Of a stretch of 64,000 nt of DNA, positions 28,868-37,913 are shown piece after piece; positions within the stretch are counted from its first letter, which is position 1; each line of letters opens with the position of its first letter. Both the position numbers and the translations under genes were made by a program. This DNA comes from Halomonas sp. 1513 (lineage in GTDB: Bacteria > Pseudomonadota > Gammaproteobacteria > Pseudomonadales > Halomonadaceae), in NCBI GenBank assembly GCA_001971685.1, contig CP019326.1:124001-188000 (forward strand), in the 5' to 3' direction. The notes under the pieces were generated by a model. That model searched no databases and was not told the origin of the DNA. It saw only the letters and a program-made list of their open reading frames with translations.

Positions 28868-29626
28868 ATGTTATTTCTGATCATCGTATTTGGCCTGATC
28901 GGCCTCGCCGTTGGCGGCCCCATCGGTCTCCTGGTGGGCGGCGGCCTGGGCTGGTGGCTGGGGCGGCAGCTCAAACGCCGCTTGAGTGTCGCGCGGATGC
29001 GTATCCAAGAGGGCTTTCTAGAATCGATTTTTTCGGTAATGGGCTGCCTGTGCCAGGCGGACGGCAAGGTGACCGACGGCGAGCTGGGCGTTGCCGAAAA
29101 ACTCTTCGATCAGATGCGCCTGCAAGGCGAGCAGCGAGCCAGGGCACGTGCTGCGTTCGAGCGCGGCCGGGCCGACGACTTCGATTTAGACGCCGAGCTT
29201 GTCAGCGTGAATCGCCTCACCCGGCACCAGCCCGTGATGCGCCAGGTATTTCTGCAGGTTCAGCTGTCGGCGATCGCGGCTGATGGCGTGCTGCATCCCG
29301 CCGAGCACGAGATGATTCTGCGTGTGGCTCGTGGCGTGGGTTGTAGCGAGGCCGAAGTACAGCAAATCGAAGCCATGCTGCACGGCGCTGCCGCCAACTC
29401 GCAGGGCGCCAGCGAGGAAGCCCTTCATGATGCCTACCGAGTGCTGGGTGTATCGGAAGACGCCAGTGACGCCGAGATTAAAAAGGCCTACCGGCGCCTG
29501 ATGAGCCAGAACCATCCGGACAAACTGGCGGGCAAAGGGCTGCCTGAGAGCATGCGCGAGGTGGCCCAGGCGCGAACGAGCGAAATCAGCAACGCTCATG
29601 AACGGATTCGCGCGGCCCGCGGCTGA
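28868..29626 (+). CDS. djlA: Membrane-anchored DnaJ-like co-chaperone DjlA
   Basis: DjlA is an inner-membrane J-protein that stimulates DnaK. The 252-residue protein has one N-terminal membrane helix (about 2-32, FGLIGLAVGGPIGLLVGGG), a TerB-type helical middle (about 45-165, with CQADGKVTDGEL and IAADGVLHPAEHEMI), and a C-terminal J domain (about 190-250) with the HPD motif in SQNHPDKL. Order and length fit DjlA. It has no operon link to the T6SS genes; 92 bases separate it from the vgrG fragment. Confidence 0.94.
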   Translation: MLFLIIVFGLIGLAVGGPIGLLVGGGLGWWLGRQLKRRLSVARMRIQEGFLESIFSVMGCLCQADGKVTDGELGVAEKLFDQMRLQGEQRARARAAFERGRADDFDLDAELVSVNRLTRHQPVMRQVFLQVQLSAIAADGVLHPAEHEMILRVARGVGCSEAEVQQIEAMLHGAAANSQGASEEALHDAYRVLGVSEDASDAEIKKAYRRLMSQNHPDKLAGKGLPESMREVAQARTSEISNAHERIRAARG

Positions 29627-29701
29627 TCGCGCCTAAGCATTCGCCGTCAACAGGCGACTCGGCGAAATTTACCCGCCTATGACAGCGCCAAAGGAGGATT
29701 G

Positions 29702-30322
29702 ATGATCACGCTATATGGTTTCCCCTCATCCCGCTCGCTGCGGGTGGCCTGGACGCTTGAGGAGCTGGGTCTGGCGTATGACTATCACTCGATCGACATG
29801 ATGGCTGGCGAGGGGCAGAGCGAGGCGCACTTGGCGCGCCACCCCGACGGCAAGGTGCCGGTGCTGGAAGACGATGAGCTGGTGCTGTTCGAGTCGCTGG
29901 CGATATGCCGCTACCTGGCCGAGCGCTATGGCGAAACGAGCGGTCTGCTGCCAGCCTCGCCGGTCGAGCGCGCGCAGGTCGATCAGTGGCTTAGCTTCGT
30001 GGTCAGCGAGCTGGAGCAGCCGCTGTGGACCCAAGGCAAGCACAAGTTCGCGCTGCCCGGCGAGCGCCGCGTGCCGGCGGTGCTGCCCACTGCGGCGTGG
30101 GAGTTCCAGCGCGCCTTGGCGGCCATGCAGAGGCGGTTTAGCGGAGACGACTGGCTGGTGGGCGGGCGCTTCACGCTGGCCGATGTGTTCGTGGGTCATA
30201 CCCTGAGCTGGGGTGTGAAGTTCAAGAATCGCCTGCCGCTGGAGCTCGAGGCGTATCGCGAACGCTGCATGTCGCGTCCGGCGCTGGCGCGGGCGGTCGA
30301 GCGGGAGAAGCCGACCGGCTAA
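29702..30322 (+). CDS. Glutathione S-transferase family protein
   Basis: The 206-residue protein has the thioredoxin-like N-domain (residues 1-80: LYGFPSSRSLRVAWTLEELGL with the active-site Ser/Arg region, GKVPVLEDDELVLFESLAIC with the cis-Pro and the glutathione-binding E-S), and an all-helical C-domain ending with FTLADVFVGHTL. Members conjugate or reduce with glutathione; the substrate cannot be read from sequence. ATG 29702 is chosen over TTG 29699 because AAGGAGG at 29691-29697 is well placed for either, and ATG is the normal start. A strong terminator follows. Confidence 0.9.
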   Translation: MITLYGFPSSRSLRVAWTLEELGLAYDYHSIDMMAGEGQSEAHLARHPDGKVPVLEDDELVLFESLAICRYLAERYGETSGLLPASPVERAQVDQWLSFVVSELEQPLWTQGKHKFALPGERRVPAVLPTAAWEFQRALAAMQRRFSGDDWLVGGRFTLADVFVGHTLSWGVKFKNRLPLELEAYRERCMSRPALARAVEREKPTG

Positions 30323-30333
30323 GCCGGGGACAA

Positions 30334-30366
30334 GGCCGCCGAACTTAGGTGGGCGGCCCGTTTTTT
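30334..30366 (+). terminator. Rho-independent terminator after the GST gene
   Basis: GGCCGCC at 30334-30340 pairs with GGCGGCC at 30352-30358, followed by CG and six T residues. It lies between the GST gene and the convergent hemolysin-III gene. Confidence 0.85.
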
Positions 30367-30398
30367 CGGTTAGGCTTGGCGTGCCTTGTCGTTACCCC

Positions 30399-31073
30399 TC
30401 ATACACCGTGGGGCAGCACCGCGGCGTATACCGCGAAGTAGTGGCAGGTGCTGCCGCCGAGCACGAACAGGTGCCAGATGGCGTGATTGAAGGGGATTGC
30501 CCGGATGGCGAAGAAGATCACGCCGAGGGTGTAGGTGATACCGCCGGCCGCGAGCAGGGCGATGCCCGCGGTGGGCAGGCTGGCGCTCATTTCGCCGCTG
30601 GCAAAGACGATCAGCCAGCCCATGATCAGGTAGATCGTCACCCGCAGGACGGTGAAGCGCTGTGGCCAGATGAGCTTGCAGGCTATGCCGGCCAGCGCCA
30701 GCCCCCAGATGATGGCGAACAGCGTCCAGCCGGTGGTGCCGCGCATGTTGACCAGCAAGAAGGGGGTATAGGTGCCGGCGATCAGCAGGTAGATGGCGCA
30801 GTGGTCGAGATGCTGGAAGATACGCTTGAGGCGCGGTTGGCGAACGCCGTGGTAGAGCGTCGAGATGCCATAGAGCAGCACCAGGGTAACGCCGTAGAAA
30901 CTGATACCGACGACCTTCCACGGATCGACGTGAGCGGCCACGCTGACCATCACGATCAATACCACGAACCCGATCAGGCTCAGCACGGCGCCGATGCCGT
31001 GACTGATGCTATTGAGCAGCTCCTCGAGGTTGCTGTGGTGCTGCGGGGTGGCGTGTGGCATGGCGCGAGACAT
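30399..31073 (-). CDS. Hemolysin III (PAQR/YqfA) family membrane protein
   Basis: The 224-residue protein has about seven membrane helices and the family motifs SISHGIGAVLSL, STLYHGVRQPRLKRIFQHLDHCAIYLLIAGTYTPF (as two adjoining motifs) and, near the end, HAIWHLFVLGGSTCHYFAVY with conserved metal-binding His. PAQR-type proteins are probable lipid hydrolases; the bacterial function is poorly known. An open frame extends to 31163, but the upstream part is not membrane-like and a start at 31073 (MSRAMPHATPQ) is preferred. It lies 43 bases downstream of ribA in the same direction. Confidence 0.88.
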   Translation of the reverse strand: MSRAMPHATPQHHSNLEELLNSISHGIGAVLSLIGFVVLIVMVSVAAHVDPWKVVGISFYGVTLVLLYGISTLYHGVRQPRLKRIFQHLDHCAIYLLIAGTYTPFLLVNMRGTTGWTLFAIIWGLALAGIACKLIWPQRFTVLRVTIYLIMGWLIVFASGEMSASLPTAGIALLAAGGITYTLGVIFFAIRAIPFNHAIWHLFVLGGSTCHYFAVYAAVLPHGV

Positions 31074-31116
31074 TGGCTGCACTCTGTCGGGTGGATACCC
31101 GATACCGGTGCGCGGC

Positions 31117-31752
31117 TCAGCGCTTGCGGTCGATATCCACGTCGCTGGCCTGGGTGAAATCACCCAGTGCCATCATATGCCCCAGTTTGCCAGCTTTGGT
31201 GGCCAGGTACTGTTCGTTGTGCGGATTTAGGCCAGTGGTCAGCGGCTGGCGTTCGCTGATGGTCACGCCGTCGCGGGTCAGCGCCTCGACCTTGCGCGGG
31301 TTGTTGGTCATCAGCTTGAGCGAGGCCACGCCAAGGTGCTCGAGCATCGGCACGCAGAGGTCGTAGCGGCGCATGTCGGCACCGAAGCCCAGCTGTTCGT
31401 TGGCTTCGACGGTGTCGGCGCCCTGGTCCTGCAGGTGGTAGGCGCGGATCTTGTTGAGCAGGCCGATGCCGCGGCCCTCCTGGCGCAGGTAGAGCAGTAC
31501 GCCGCGGCCTTCGGCGGCGATGCGCTTGAGGGCCTCCTGGAGCTGGTAGCCGCAGTCGCAGCGCATCGAGAACAGGGCATCGCCGGTCAGGCACTCCGAG
31601 TGCACGCGGCCCAGCACCGGGGCGCCGTCGTCGATGTCGCCGAGGGTCAGGGCGATATGGTCCTTGCCGGTGGCGTCGTCTTCGAAGCCATGCATGGTGA
31701 AGGTGGCCCAGGGGGTGGGCAGCTGGGAGGCGGCGATGAAGCGAATCGACAC
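31117..31752 (-). CDS. ribA: GTP cyclohydrolase II (riboflavin biosynthesis)
   Basis: RibA opens GTP to a diaminopyrimidine, formate and pyrophosphate, the first step of riboflavin synthesis. The 211-residue enzyme has the three zinc-binding cysteines in [18 protein letters not shown], the catalytic [11 protein letters not shown] motif, and the later [15 protein letters not shown] and [12 protein letters not shown] segments. It is a single-domain form, not fused to RibB. It is transcribed away from hemE, with a 183-base divergent spacer. Confidence 0.95.
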   Translation of the reverse strand: MSIRFIAASQLPTPWATFTMHGFEDDATGKDHIALTLGDIDDGAPVLGRVHSECLTGDALFSMRCDCGYQLQEALKRIAAEGRGVLLYLRQEGRGIGLLNKIRAYHLQDQGADTVEANEQLGFGADMRRYDLCVPMLEHLGVASLKLMTNNPRKVEALTRDGVTISERQPLTTGLNPHNEQYLATKAGKLGHMMALGDFTQASDVDIDRKR

Positions 31753-31935
31753 GGAAAACCTCGATACAGTGACGGCGGCCAGGCCGGCGAGTGGGCAATT
31801 ATTCTACCAGCTTCGGCCAGAGCGCTCACGGCGCGATGAATAATGCCTATAGGTGGGGGGTGAGCGGTCCGTAATCAAGCCGCGAGCGCCGGCTTTGGGT
31901 ACAATGCGGGCAAATTCGTCATGATAGAGCCCACC

Positions 31936-33003
31936 ATGGAACTGCAAAATGATCGCTTCCTGCGCGCCCTGGCCCGTCAGCCGGTGGATCGCACCCCGGT
32001 ATGGATGATGCGCCAGGCCGGCCGCTACCTTCCCGAGTATCGCGCCTCCCGCGCAGACGCTGGCAGCTTCATGGATCTGTGCCGTAACCAGGATCTGGCC
32101 TGCGAGGTGACGCTGCAGCCGCTGGAGCGCTACCCGCTGGACGCCGCCATCCTGTTCTCGGACATCCTCACCATCCCTGACGCCATGGGCCTGGGGCTCT
32201 ACTTCGAGACCGGCGAAGGGCCGAAATTCCGTAACCCGGTGCGCACTGCCGAGGCGGTCGCCGCGCTCAAGGCGCCGGATGCCGAGCGCGACCTCGACTA
32301 TGTAATGAACGCGGTGCGCACCATTCGCCGCGAGCTCAACGGGCGGATGCCGCTGATCGGCTTTTCCGGCAGCCCCTGGACGCTGGCCACCTATATGGTC
32401 GAGGGCGCCTCGAGCAAGGACTTTCGCCATGTGAAGTCGATGCTCTACGGCAACCCTGACACCATGCATCAGCTGCTCGATACCCTGGCCACGGCCGTCA
32501 CCGACTACCTCAATGCGCAGATTCGCGCCGGTGCCCAGGCGGTGCAGATCTTCGATACCTGGGGCGGTGTGCTGTCGACGCCGGCCTATCTGGAGTTCTC
32601 GCTGCGCTACATGGAGCAGATCGTCGCCGGGCTGATCCGCGAGCACGACGGGCGTCGGGTGCCGGTGATCCTGTTCACCAAGAACGGCGGCCAGTGGCTG
32701 GAGCAGATCGCCAGCGCCGGCAGCGATGCGGTAGGTCTGGACTGGACCACCGAGCTCTCCGATGCCCGGGCCCGAGTCGGCCACCGCGTGGCGCTGCAGG
32801 GCAACCTCGACCCCAACGTGCTGTTTGCCAAGCCGCCGGCGATTCGCGCCGAGGTGGCGCGGGTGCTGGACAGCTACGGGCCGGGTGAGGGGCATATCTT
32901 CAACCTCGGCCACGGTATCAGCCAGTTCACCGACCCGGACCACGTCACCGCCTTCATGGAAGCGCTGCACGAGCTGAGCCCGGCGTACCATCAGGGCAGC
33001 TGA
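31936..33003 (+). CDS. hemE: Uroporphyrinogen decarboxylase
   Basis: HemE removes four carboxylates from uroporphyrinogen III to give coproporphyrinogen III in haem synthesis. The 355-residue protein has the two family signatures [16 protein letters not shown] near residue 22 and [13 protein letters not shown] near 138, plus IFDTWGG. An earlier in-frame ATG at 31921 would add five residues; ATG 31936 gives [12 protein letters not shown], the usual start, and 355 residues compares with 354 in E. coli. A VanZ-like gene follows with one base between. Confidence 0.96.
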   Translation: MELQNDRFLRALARQPVDRTPVWMMRQAGRYLPEYRASRADAGSFMDLCRNQDLACEVTLQPLERYPLDAAILFSDILTIPDAMGLGLYFETGEGPKFRNPVRTAEAVAALKAPDAERDLDYVMNAVRTIRRELNGRMPLIGFSGSPWTLATYMVEGASSKDFRHVKSMLYGNPDTMHQLLDTLATAVTDYLNAQIRAGAQAVQIFDTWGGVLSTPAYLEFSLRYMEQIVAGLIREHDGRRVPVILFTKNGGQWLEQIASAGSDAVGLDWTTELSDARARVGHRVALQGNLDPNVLFAKPPAIRAEVARVLDSYGPGEGHIFNLGHGISQFTDPDHVTAFMEALHELSPAYHQGS

Positions 33004-33004
33004 G

Positions 33005-33382
33005 GTGGGTACGAAAGAGGCCCTGCGCCGCTGGCATGAGCGCCGCCGGCTGTGGCTGGTGCTGGCGCTGCTGGCGGCGTTGGTAATCGCCGTGGGTAGC
33101 CTGACGCCGGGCAGCGAGATGCCCCAGCGGCTGCCGTGGGACAAGTTCAATCACTTCGTCGGCTACGGCGGGCTGGCCGCGCTGCTGGCGTTGGCGGGTA
33201 TGCGTCCGCTGCGCGCTTTTGCCCTGGCAGTGGCCTATGGCATCGCCATCGAGTATGCGCAGATTCCGGTGCCCGGCCGCAGCGGCGGCGATGGCTGGGA
33301 CATCCTGGCCAATACCCTGGGCGCCGGGAGTGCCTTGCTGCTGCTGGTTTGGCTGCGTCGGCGCCTGTTCGGCCAGGCCTGA
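33005..33382 (+). CDS. VanZ-like small membrane protein
   Basis: The 125-residue protein has about four membrane helices and the VanZ-like pattern WDKFNHFVGYGGLAALLAL with a conserved K-x-x-H, later AYGIAIEYAQIPVPGRSGGDGWDILANTLGA. VanZ proteins have been linked to glycopeptide resistance but many members are unrelated to it, and the role here is unknown. Translation starts with GTG 33005, one base after the hemE stop, so it depends on that operon. A terminator follows at 33409. Confidence 0.75.
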   Translation: MGTKEALRRWHERRRLWLVLALLAALVIAVGSLTPGSEMPQRLPWDKFNHFVGYGGLAALLALAGMRPLRAFALAVAYGIAIEYAQIPVPGRSGGDGWDILANTLGAGSALLLLVWLRRRLFGQA

Positions 33383-33408
33383 GCAAACCCTGGATGCTTA
33401 CCAAGACT

Positions 33409-33446
33409 CGCCCCCGGCAGCCTACTGCCGGGGGCGAATTCGTTTT
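33409..33446 (+). terminator. Terminator after the hemE-vanZ operon
   Basis: CGCCCCCGGCAG (33409-33420) pairs perfectly with CTGCCGGGGGCG (33425-33436) around a CCTA loop, followed by AATTCGTTTT. It isolates hemE-vanZ from the aap promoter region. Confidence 0.85.
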
Positions 33447-33477
33447 GGTGCGAAAGGTGGGGGGCGGCGTTGAGTAT

Positions 33478-33494
33478 TGCACTACGCAGGTGCA
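33478..33494. promoter_or_regulatory. Candidate NtrC-binding site upstream of aapJ
   Basis: TGCAC-N7-GTGCA is a perfect dyad with the spacing of known NtrC sites (E. coli glnA has TGCAC-N7-GTGCT). It lies about 110 bases upstream of the -24/-12 promoter at 33603, a normal enhancer distance. Confidence 0.65.
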
Positions 33495-33602
33495 TGAAAA
33501 AAGAGACGATTACCGATGGCGTCTTACGCTGAAGCAGAAGAACCGGCGTTTTGCCTGGATTATCTGCGTTGAATAAATGTTATTTCCGGTTACTGCGCGT
33601 GT

Positions 33603-33618
33603 TGGAACACTCTTTGCT
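33603..33618 (+). promoter_or_regulatory. Candidate sigma-54 promoter of aapJQMP
   Basis: TGGAACACTCTTTGCT fits the -24/-12 consensus TGGCAC-N5-TTGC with GG and GC exactly ten bases apart. Transcription would start near 33629, giving a leader of about 57 bases before aapJ. Confidence 0.7.
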
Positions 33619-33685
33619 ATGGTCTTGGCACATGCTTGCGGCACGCATGTCACAATATATTGACCATTACGTGAGGGAATCCTCG

Positions 33686-34714
33686 ATGATGTACAAGAAT
33701 AACAAGCTGGTACTGCTGACCTCGGCCACGTTACTGGCCGCAGGCGCCAGTGCGATGGCGTCGGCCTCGACTCTGGAAGATACCGTCAACCGTGGCGCCG
33801 TGCAGTGCGGAGTGAGTGACGGCCTGCCGGGCTTCTCGTCGCCGGATGACGACGGCGAGTGGCAGGGCCTGGATGTCGATGTGTGCCGCGCCGTGGCCGC
33901 TGCCGTGTTCGGCGATGCCGAGGCGGTGCGCTTCGTGCCGTTGAACGCCGTCGAGCGCTTCACCGCCCTGCAGTCCGGTGAGGTGGACGTGCTGTCGCGT
34001 AACACCACCTGGACCACCACCCGCGACACCACCCTGGGCCTCAATTTTACCGGCGTGACCTTCTACGACGGCCAGGGCTTCCTGGTGTCGTCGGATCTGG
34101 GCATTTCCAGTGCCATGGAGCTGGATGGCGCTGCGGTCTGCGTGCAGTCCGGCACCACCACCGAGCTCAACCTGGCCGACTATTTCCGCGCCAACGGCAT
34201 GGAATTCGACCCGATCGTCTTCGACACCTCCGAGCAGACCGTGGGTGGCTTCGAGGCCGGCCGTTGTGACGTGCTGACCTCGGATACCTCGCAGCTGGCG
34301 GCGCTGCGCATCCAGCTCGATAACCCGGACGGTGCCATGGTGCTGCCGGAGATCATCTCCAAGGAACCGCTCGGTCCGGCCGTGCGCCAGGGTGACGATC
34401 AGTGGTTCAACATCGTCAAGTGGTCGCTGTTTGCCATGCTCAATGCCGAAGAGCTCGGCATCAGCAGCGACAACGTCGACGACATGCTGGGTTCCGAGGA
34501 TCCGGACATCGCCCGCCTGCTGGGTGACGACGGCAACTACGGCGAGGGGATGGGTCTCGAGGCCGACTGGGCCTACCACATCATCAGCCAGGTCGGTAAC
34601 TACGCCGAAAGCTTCGATCGCAATGTGGGGATGGACTCACCGCTGCAGATCGAGCGCGGCATCAACGCTCTGTGGACCGAAGGCGGCATCCAGTACGCGC
34701 CGCCGATCCGCTAA
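33686..34714 (+). CDS. aapJ: General L-amino-acid ABC transporter, substrate-binding protein AapJ
   Basis: AapJ is the periplasmic receptor of a broad L-amino-acid importer. The 342-residue precursor has a signal peptide (about 1-26, ending GASAMASA). Family 3 binding-protein motifs follow: TVNRGAVQCGVSDGLPGFS, WQGLDVDVCRAVAAAVFGD, and later VNRSTTW-like NTTWTTTRDTTLG and GVTFYDGQGFLV. The open frame extends back to 33551, but ATG 33686 has GTGAGGGA upstream and provides the signal peptide. A pair of GC-rich hairpins follows before aapQ, which can raise the ratio of receptor to permease. Confidence 0.94.
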   Translation: MMYKNNKLVLLTSATLLAAGASAMASASTLEDTVNRGAVQCGVSDGLPGFSSPDDDGEWQGLDVDVCRAVAAAVFGDAEAVRFVPLNAVERFTALQSGEVDVLSRNTTWTTTRDTTLGLNFTGVTFYDGQGFLVSSDLGISSAMELDGAAVCVQSGTTTELNLADYFRANGMEFDPIVFDTSEQTVGGFEAGRCDVLTSDTSQLAALRIQLDNPDGAMVLPEIISKEPLGPAVRQGDDQWFNIVKWSLFAMLNAEELGISSDNVDDMLGSEDPDIARLLGDDGNYGEGMGLEADWAYHIISQVGNYAESFDRNVGMDSPLQIERGINALWTEGGIQYAPPIR

Positions 34715-34726
34715 GCGATCCGCCTG

Positions 34727-34791
34727 ATGCGCCGACATGCTCGGCGCATTGACGTCAACGTCTGGCTGGCCGCAACGCGGCCAGCCAGACG
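34727..34791 (+). repeat. Two GC-rich hairpins between aapJ and aapQ
   Basis: Hairpin 1 pairs ATGCGCCGA (34727-34735) with TCGGCGCAT (34741-34749). Hairpin 2 pairs CGTCTGGCTGGCCGC (34759-34773) with GCGGCCAGCCAGACG (34777-34791), 15 bp with an AAC loop. Neither has a T-run, so RNA processing or stabilisation of the aapJ message is more likely than termination. Confidence 0.7.
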
Positions 34792-34833
34792 CTGGCATGT
34801 ATCATCCAGCCCCTCCAGGCGGAGACGATTCCC

Positions 34834-36024
34834 ATGTCTGCTCGACCCAAGGCCTCACAGATAGGCCCCAAGCCCCCGTTCTGGCGCGATCCCGCCAAGC
34901 GGGCACTGATCTTTCAGGCGTTGCTGGTGGCGGCGGTCATCGCCGCGCTGCTCTATATCATCGGCAACACCCAGGACAACCTGTCCGCACGTGGTATCAC
35001 CACCGGCTTCGGCTTTCTCGACAGGACCGCTGGGTTCGGCATCGGTCAGACCCTGATCGAGTACAGCTCGCAGAGCACCTACGGTCGCACCTTTCTGGTG
35101 GGGCTGCTGAACACCCTGCTGGTGGGCGCTCTCGGGGTATTGGCGGCCACCATCATCGGCTTCATTGTCGGCATCGCGCGGCTCTCGCCCAACTGGCTGA
35201 TCGCTCGACTGGCCAACGCCTATATCGAGATCTTCCGCAATATCCCACTGCTGCTGCAGATCTTCTTCTGGTACTTCGCGGTGCTTCGCGCCATGCCCAG
35301 CGCCCGCGACAGCCTGGCGTTCGGCGAGGTGATCTTCCTCAACGTGCGCGGGCTCTACCTGCCCGAGCCGCTGTTCGAGTCGGGCTTCGGGTTGATTCCG
35401 CTGGCCTTCGGCCTGGCCATCGCTGCCAGCATCGCGCTGCTGGTCTGGAACAAGCGCCGCCACGAGGCCACCGGCAAGCGGATTCCGGCGGGCTGGATCT
35501 CGCTGGCATTGATTCTGGGGCTGCCGCTGCTGGTCCTGGTGGCGACCGGCGTGCCGGTGACCTGGGACGTACCCGAGCTGCGCGGCTTCAACTTCCGCGG
35601 TGGCATCACGGTGATCCCCGAGTTCCTGGCGCTGTGGCTGGCGCTGTCGATCTATACCGCCTCGTATATCGCCGAGATCGTGCGCTCGGGTATCCAGGCC
35701 ATTTCCCACGGCCAGACCGAAGCGGCCCAGGCGCTTAGCCTGCCGGCGGGATTGGTGCTGCGCCTGGTGATCATCCCCCAGGCGATGCGGGTGATCATCC
35801 CGCCGCTGACCAGCCAGTACCTCAACCTGATCAAGAACTCCTCGCTGGCCACCGCCATCGGCTATCCGGACCTGGTCTCGGTGTTTGCCGGTACCACGCT
35901 GAACCAGACCGGCCAGGCCATCGAGGTCATCGCCATGACCATGGCGGTGTACCTGACCATCAGCCTGTCGGTGTCGCTGTTCATGAACTGGTACAACGCC
36001 CGCATGGCGTTGGTCGAACGATAG
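34834..36024 (+). CDS. aapQ: General L-amino-acid ABC transporter permease AapQ
   Basis: AapQ forms half of the membrane channel. The 396-residue protein has a long N-terminal region and about eight membrane helices. Features include NTLLVGALGVLAATIIGFIVGIARLS, the EIFRNIPLLLQIFFWY segment, and the C-terminal EAA-loop motif IQAISHGQTEAAQALSL, which docks on the ATPase. The size, larger than ordinary HisMQ permeases, is normal for the Aap/Bzt group. ATG 34834 has GGCGGAGA upstream; aapM starts ten bases after the stop. Confidence 0.94.
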   Translation: MSARPKASQIGPKPPFWRDPAKRALIFQALLVAAVIAALLYIIGNTQDNLSARGITTGFGFLDRTAGFGIGQTLIEYSSQSTYGRTFLVGLLNTLLVGALGVLAATIIGFIVGIARLSPNWLIARLANAYIEIFRNIPLLLQIFFWYFAVLRAMPSARDSLAFGEVIFLNVRGLYLPEPLFESGFGLIPLAFGLAIAASIALLVWNKRRHEATGKRIPAGWISLALILGLPLLVLVATGVPVTWDVPELRGFNFRGGITVIPEFLALWLALSIYTASYIAEIVRSGIQAISHGQTEAAQALSLPAGLVLRLVIIPQAMRVIIPPLTSQYLNLIKNSSLATAIGYPDLVSVFAGTTLNQTGQAIEVIAMTMAVYLTISLSVSLFMNWYNARMALVER

Positions 36025-36033
36025 GGGCGGGCC

Positions 36034-37134
36034 ATGATTCACAACCACAAGATGATCGAGGCGCGACCGGCGCCCTCCAACACCATTGGCCCCCTGGCCT
36101 GGCTACGTGCCAACCTGTTCAGCGGGCCGATCAACAGCTTCTTCTCGCTGCTCGGGCTGTATCTGCTGTACCTGATGCTGGTACCGACCATCCAGTGGGG
36201 GCTGATCAATGCCGACTGGGTGGGGACCAGCCGCGACGACTGCTCCCGCGAAGGCGCCTGCTGGGTGTTCATCAATGCCCGTTTCACCCAGTTCATCTAC
36301 GGCCTCTACCCACGCAGCGAGCTGTGGCGGGTCGACCTGACCTTTGCCACCTTCGCCGGGCTGATCGGCTGGCTGATGATTCCGCGGCTGCCGTTCAAGC
36401 GCTGGGTGGCGCTGGTCACCCTGATCGGCTTCCCGGTGTTTGCCTACTTCCTGCTCTACGGCGGCCATTTCGGCCTGCCGGTGGTGCAGACCCATCGCTG
36501 GGGCGGTCTGATGCTGACCCTGGTGCTGGCCGTGGTGGGCATGGTCGGCGCGCTGCCGATCGGCATCCTGCTGGCACTGGGGCGGCGTTCGCAGATGCCC
36601 ATCGTCAAGAGCTTCTGCGTGGTGTTCATCGAGTTCTGGCGCGGCGTACCGCTGATTACGGTGCTGTTCATGGCCTCGGTGATGCTGCCGCTGTTCATGC
36701 CCACCGGGGTCAGCGTCGACCGCCTGATCCGCGCCTTCATCGGCATCACCCTGTTCCAGAGCGCCTACATGGCCGAGGTGGTGCGCGGCGGCCTGCAGGC
36801 CATTCCCCGCGGCCAGGAAGAGGCCGCAGCGGCCCTCGGCATGGGCTACTGGAAGCGCATGGGCCTGATCGTGCTGCCCCAGGCCTTGAAGATGATGATT
36901 CCCGGCATCGTCAACACCTTCATCTCGCTGTTCAAGGACACCACCCTGGTGATGATCATCGGCCTGTTCGATCTGCTGGGCATTGTCCAGGCGGCACTGT
37001 CGGACTCGCGCTGGTTGGGCTTCGCGCTGGAGGGTTACATCTTTGCGGCGTTCATGTTCTGGATCTTCTGTTTCAGCATGTCGCGCTACAGCCAGTATCT
37101 CGAGAGAAAATTACACACCGGCCATAAGCGGTGA
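36034..37134 (+). CDS. aapM: General L-amino-acid ABC transporter permease AapM
   Basis: AapM is the second channel subunit. The 366-residue protein has an N-terminal extension typical of the family (LARANLFSG-like [19 protein letters not shown]). A set of helices follows, including [53 protein letters not shown] and the EAA-loop [21 protein letters not shown]. It ends just before the aapP ribosome-binding site; its TGA overlaps GTGAGGA. Confidence 0.94.
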   Translation: MIHNHKMIEARPAPSNTIGPLAWLRANLFSGPINSFFSLLGLYLLYLMLVPTIQWGLINADWVGTSRDDCSREGACWVFINARFTQFIYGLYPRSELWRVDLTFATFAGLIGWLMIPRLPFKRWVALVTLIGFPVFAYFLLYGGHFGLPVVQTHRWGGLMLTLVLAVVGMVGALPIGILLALGRRSQMPIVKSFCVVFIEFWRGVPLITVLFMASVMLPLFMPTGVSVDRLIRAFIGITLFQSAYMAEVVRGGLQAIPRGQEEAAAALGMGYWKRMGLIVLPQALKMMIPGIVNTFISLFKDTTLVMIIGLFDLLGIVQAALSDSRWLGFALEGYIFAAFMFWIFCFSMSRYSQYLERKLHTGHKR

Positions 37135-37145
37135 GGACGAATAAT

Positions 37146-37913
37146 ATGAATGAACAGGCAACCCAGGCCGGCGCCGGCGACCTGATGGTCGAGATGCGCG
37201 GCGTCAACAAGTGGTACGGCGACTTCCACGTGCTGCGCGATATCGATCTGGAGGTGCGGCGCGGCGAGCGGATCGTCATCTGTGGCCCCTCGGGGTCGGG
37301 CAAGTCGACGCTGATTCGCTGCATCAACCACCTCGAAGAGCATCAGCAGGGCGAGATCGTGGTCGGCGGCATGCCGCTGACCCAGGACATCAAGCGCATC
37401 GAGCAGATTCGTCGCAGCGTGGGGATGGTGTTCCAGCACTTCAATCTCTTTCCTCACCTCACGGTGCTCGAGAACTGCTGCCTGGCGCCGATGTGGGTGC
37501 AGAAGAAGCCGCGCCAGGAAGCCGAGGCGCGGGCCATGCAGTACCTCGAGCGGGTGCAGATCGCCGAGCAGGCGCTGAAGTATCCGGGGCAGCTTTCCGG
37601 CGGCCAGCAGCAGCGCGTGGCGATCGCCCGCTCGCTATGCATGCACCCCGAGGTGATGCTGTTCGACGAGCCGACCTCGGCGCTCGACCCGGAGATGATC
37701 AAGGAGGTGCTCGACGTCATGGTCGAGCTGGCCAAAGAGGGCATGACCATGCTCTGCGTGACCCATGAAATGGGCTTCGCCAAGACCGTGGCCGATCGGG
37801 TGATCTTCATGGATCAAGGGCAGATCATCGAGGAGAACGCCCCGGAGCCGTTCTTCAACGACCCGCAGTCCGAGCGCACCCAGCTATTCCTTAGCCAGAT
37901 CCTGGGTCACTGA
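37146..37913 (+). CDS. aapP: General L-amino-acid ABC transporter ATPase AapP
   Basis: AapP powers the importer by hydrolysing ATP. The 255-residue protein has Walker [10 protein letters not shown] near residue 50, the ABC signature LSGGQQQR near 150, Walker [15 protein letters not shown] and the H-loop in CVTHEMGF. The longer frame opens at GTG 37131, but ATG 37146 gives the normal family length. Its last 30 bases overlap the end of the convergent GGDEF gene. Confidence 0.95.
   Translation: MNEQATQAGAGDLMVEMRGVNKWYGDFHVLRDIDLEVRRGERIVICGPSGSGKSTLIRCINHLEEHQQGEIVVGGMPLTQDIKRIEQIRRSVGMVFQHFNLFPHLTVLENCCLAPMWVQKKPRQEAEARAMQYLERVQIAEQALKYPGQLSGGQQQRVAIARSLCMHPEVMLFDEPTSALDPEMIKEVLDVMVELAKEGMTMLCVTHEMGFAKTVADRVIFMDQGQIIEENAPEPFFNDPQSERTQLFLSQILGH

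Noticed and set aside
30370..30921. A second minus-strand frame overlapping the hemolysin-III gene
   Set aside because: It is out of frame with the recognised protein and its translation is Arg/His/Ala-rich without membrane helices.
33626..33640. A second sigma-54-like sequence, TTGGCACATGCTTGC, near aapJ
   Set aside because: The boxes are good but GG and GC are nine rather than ten bases apart; the sequence at 33603-33618 has the right spacing.
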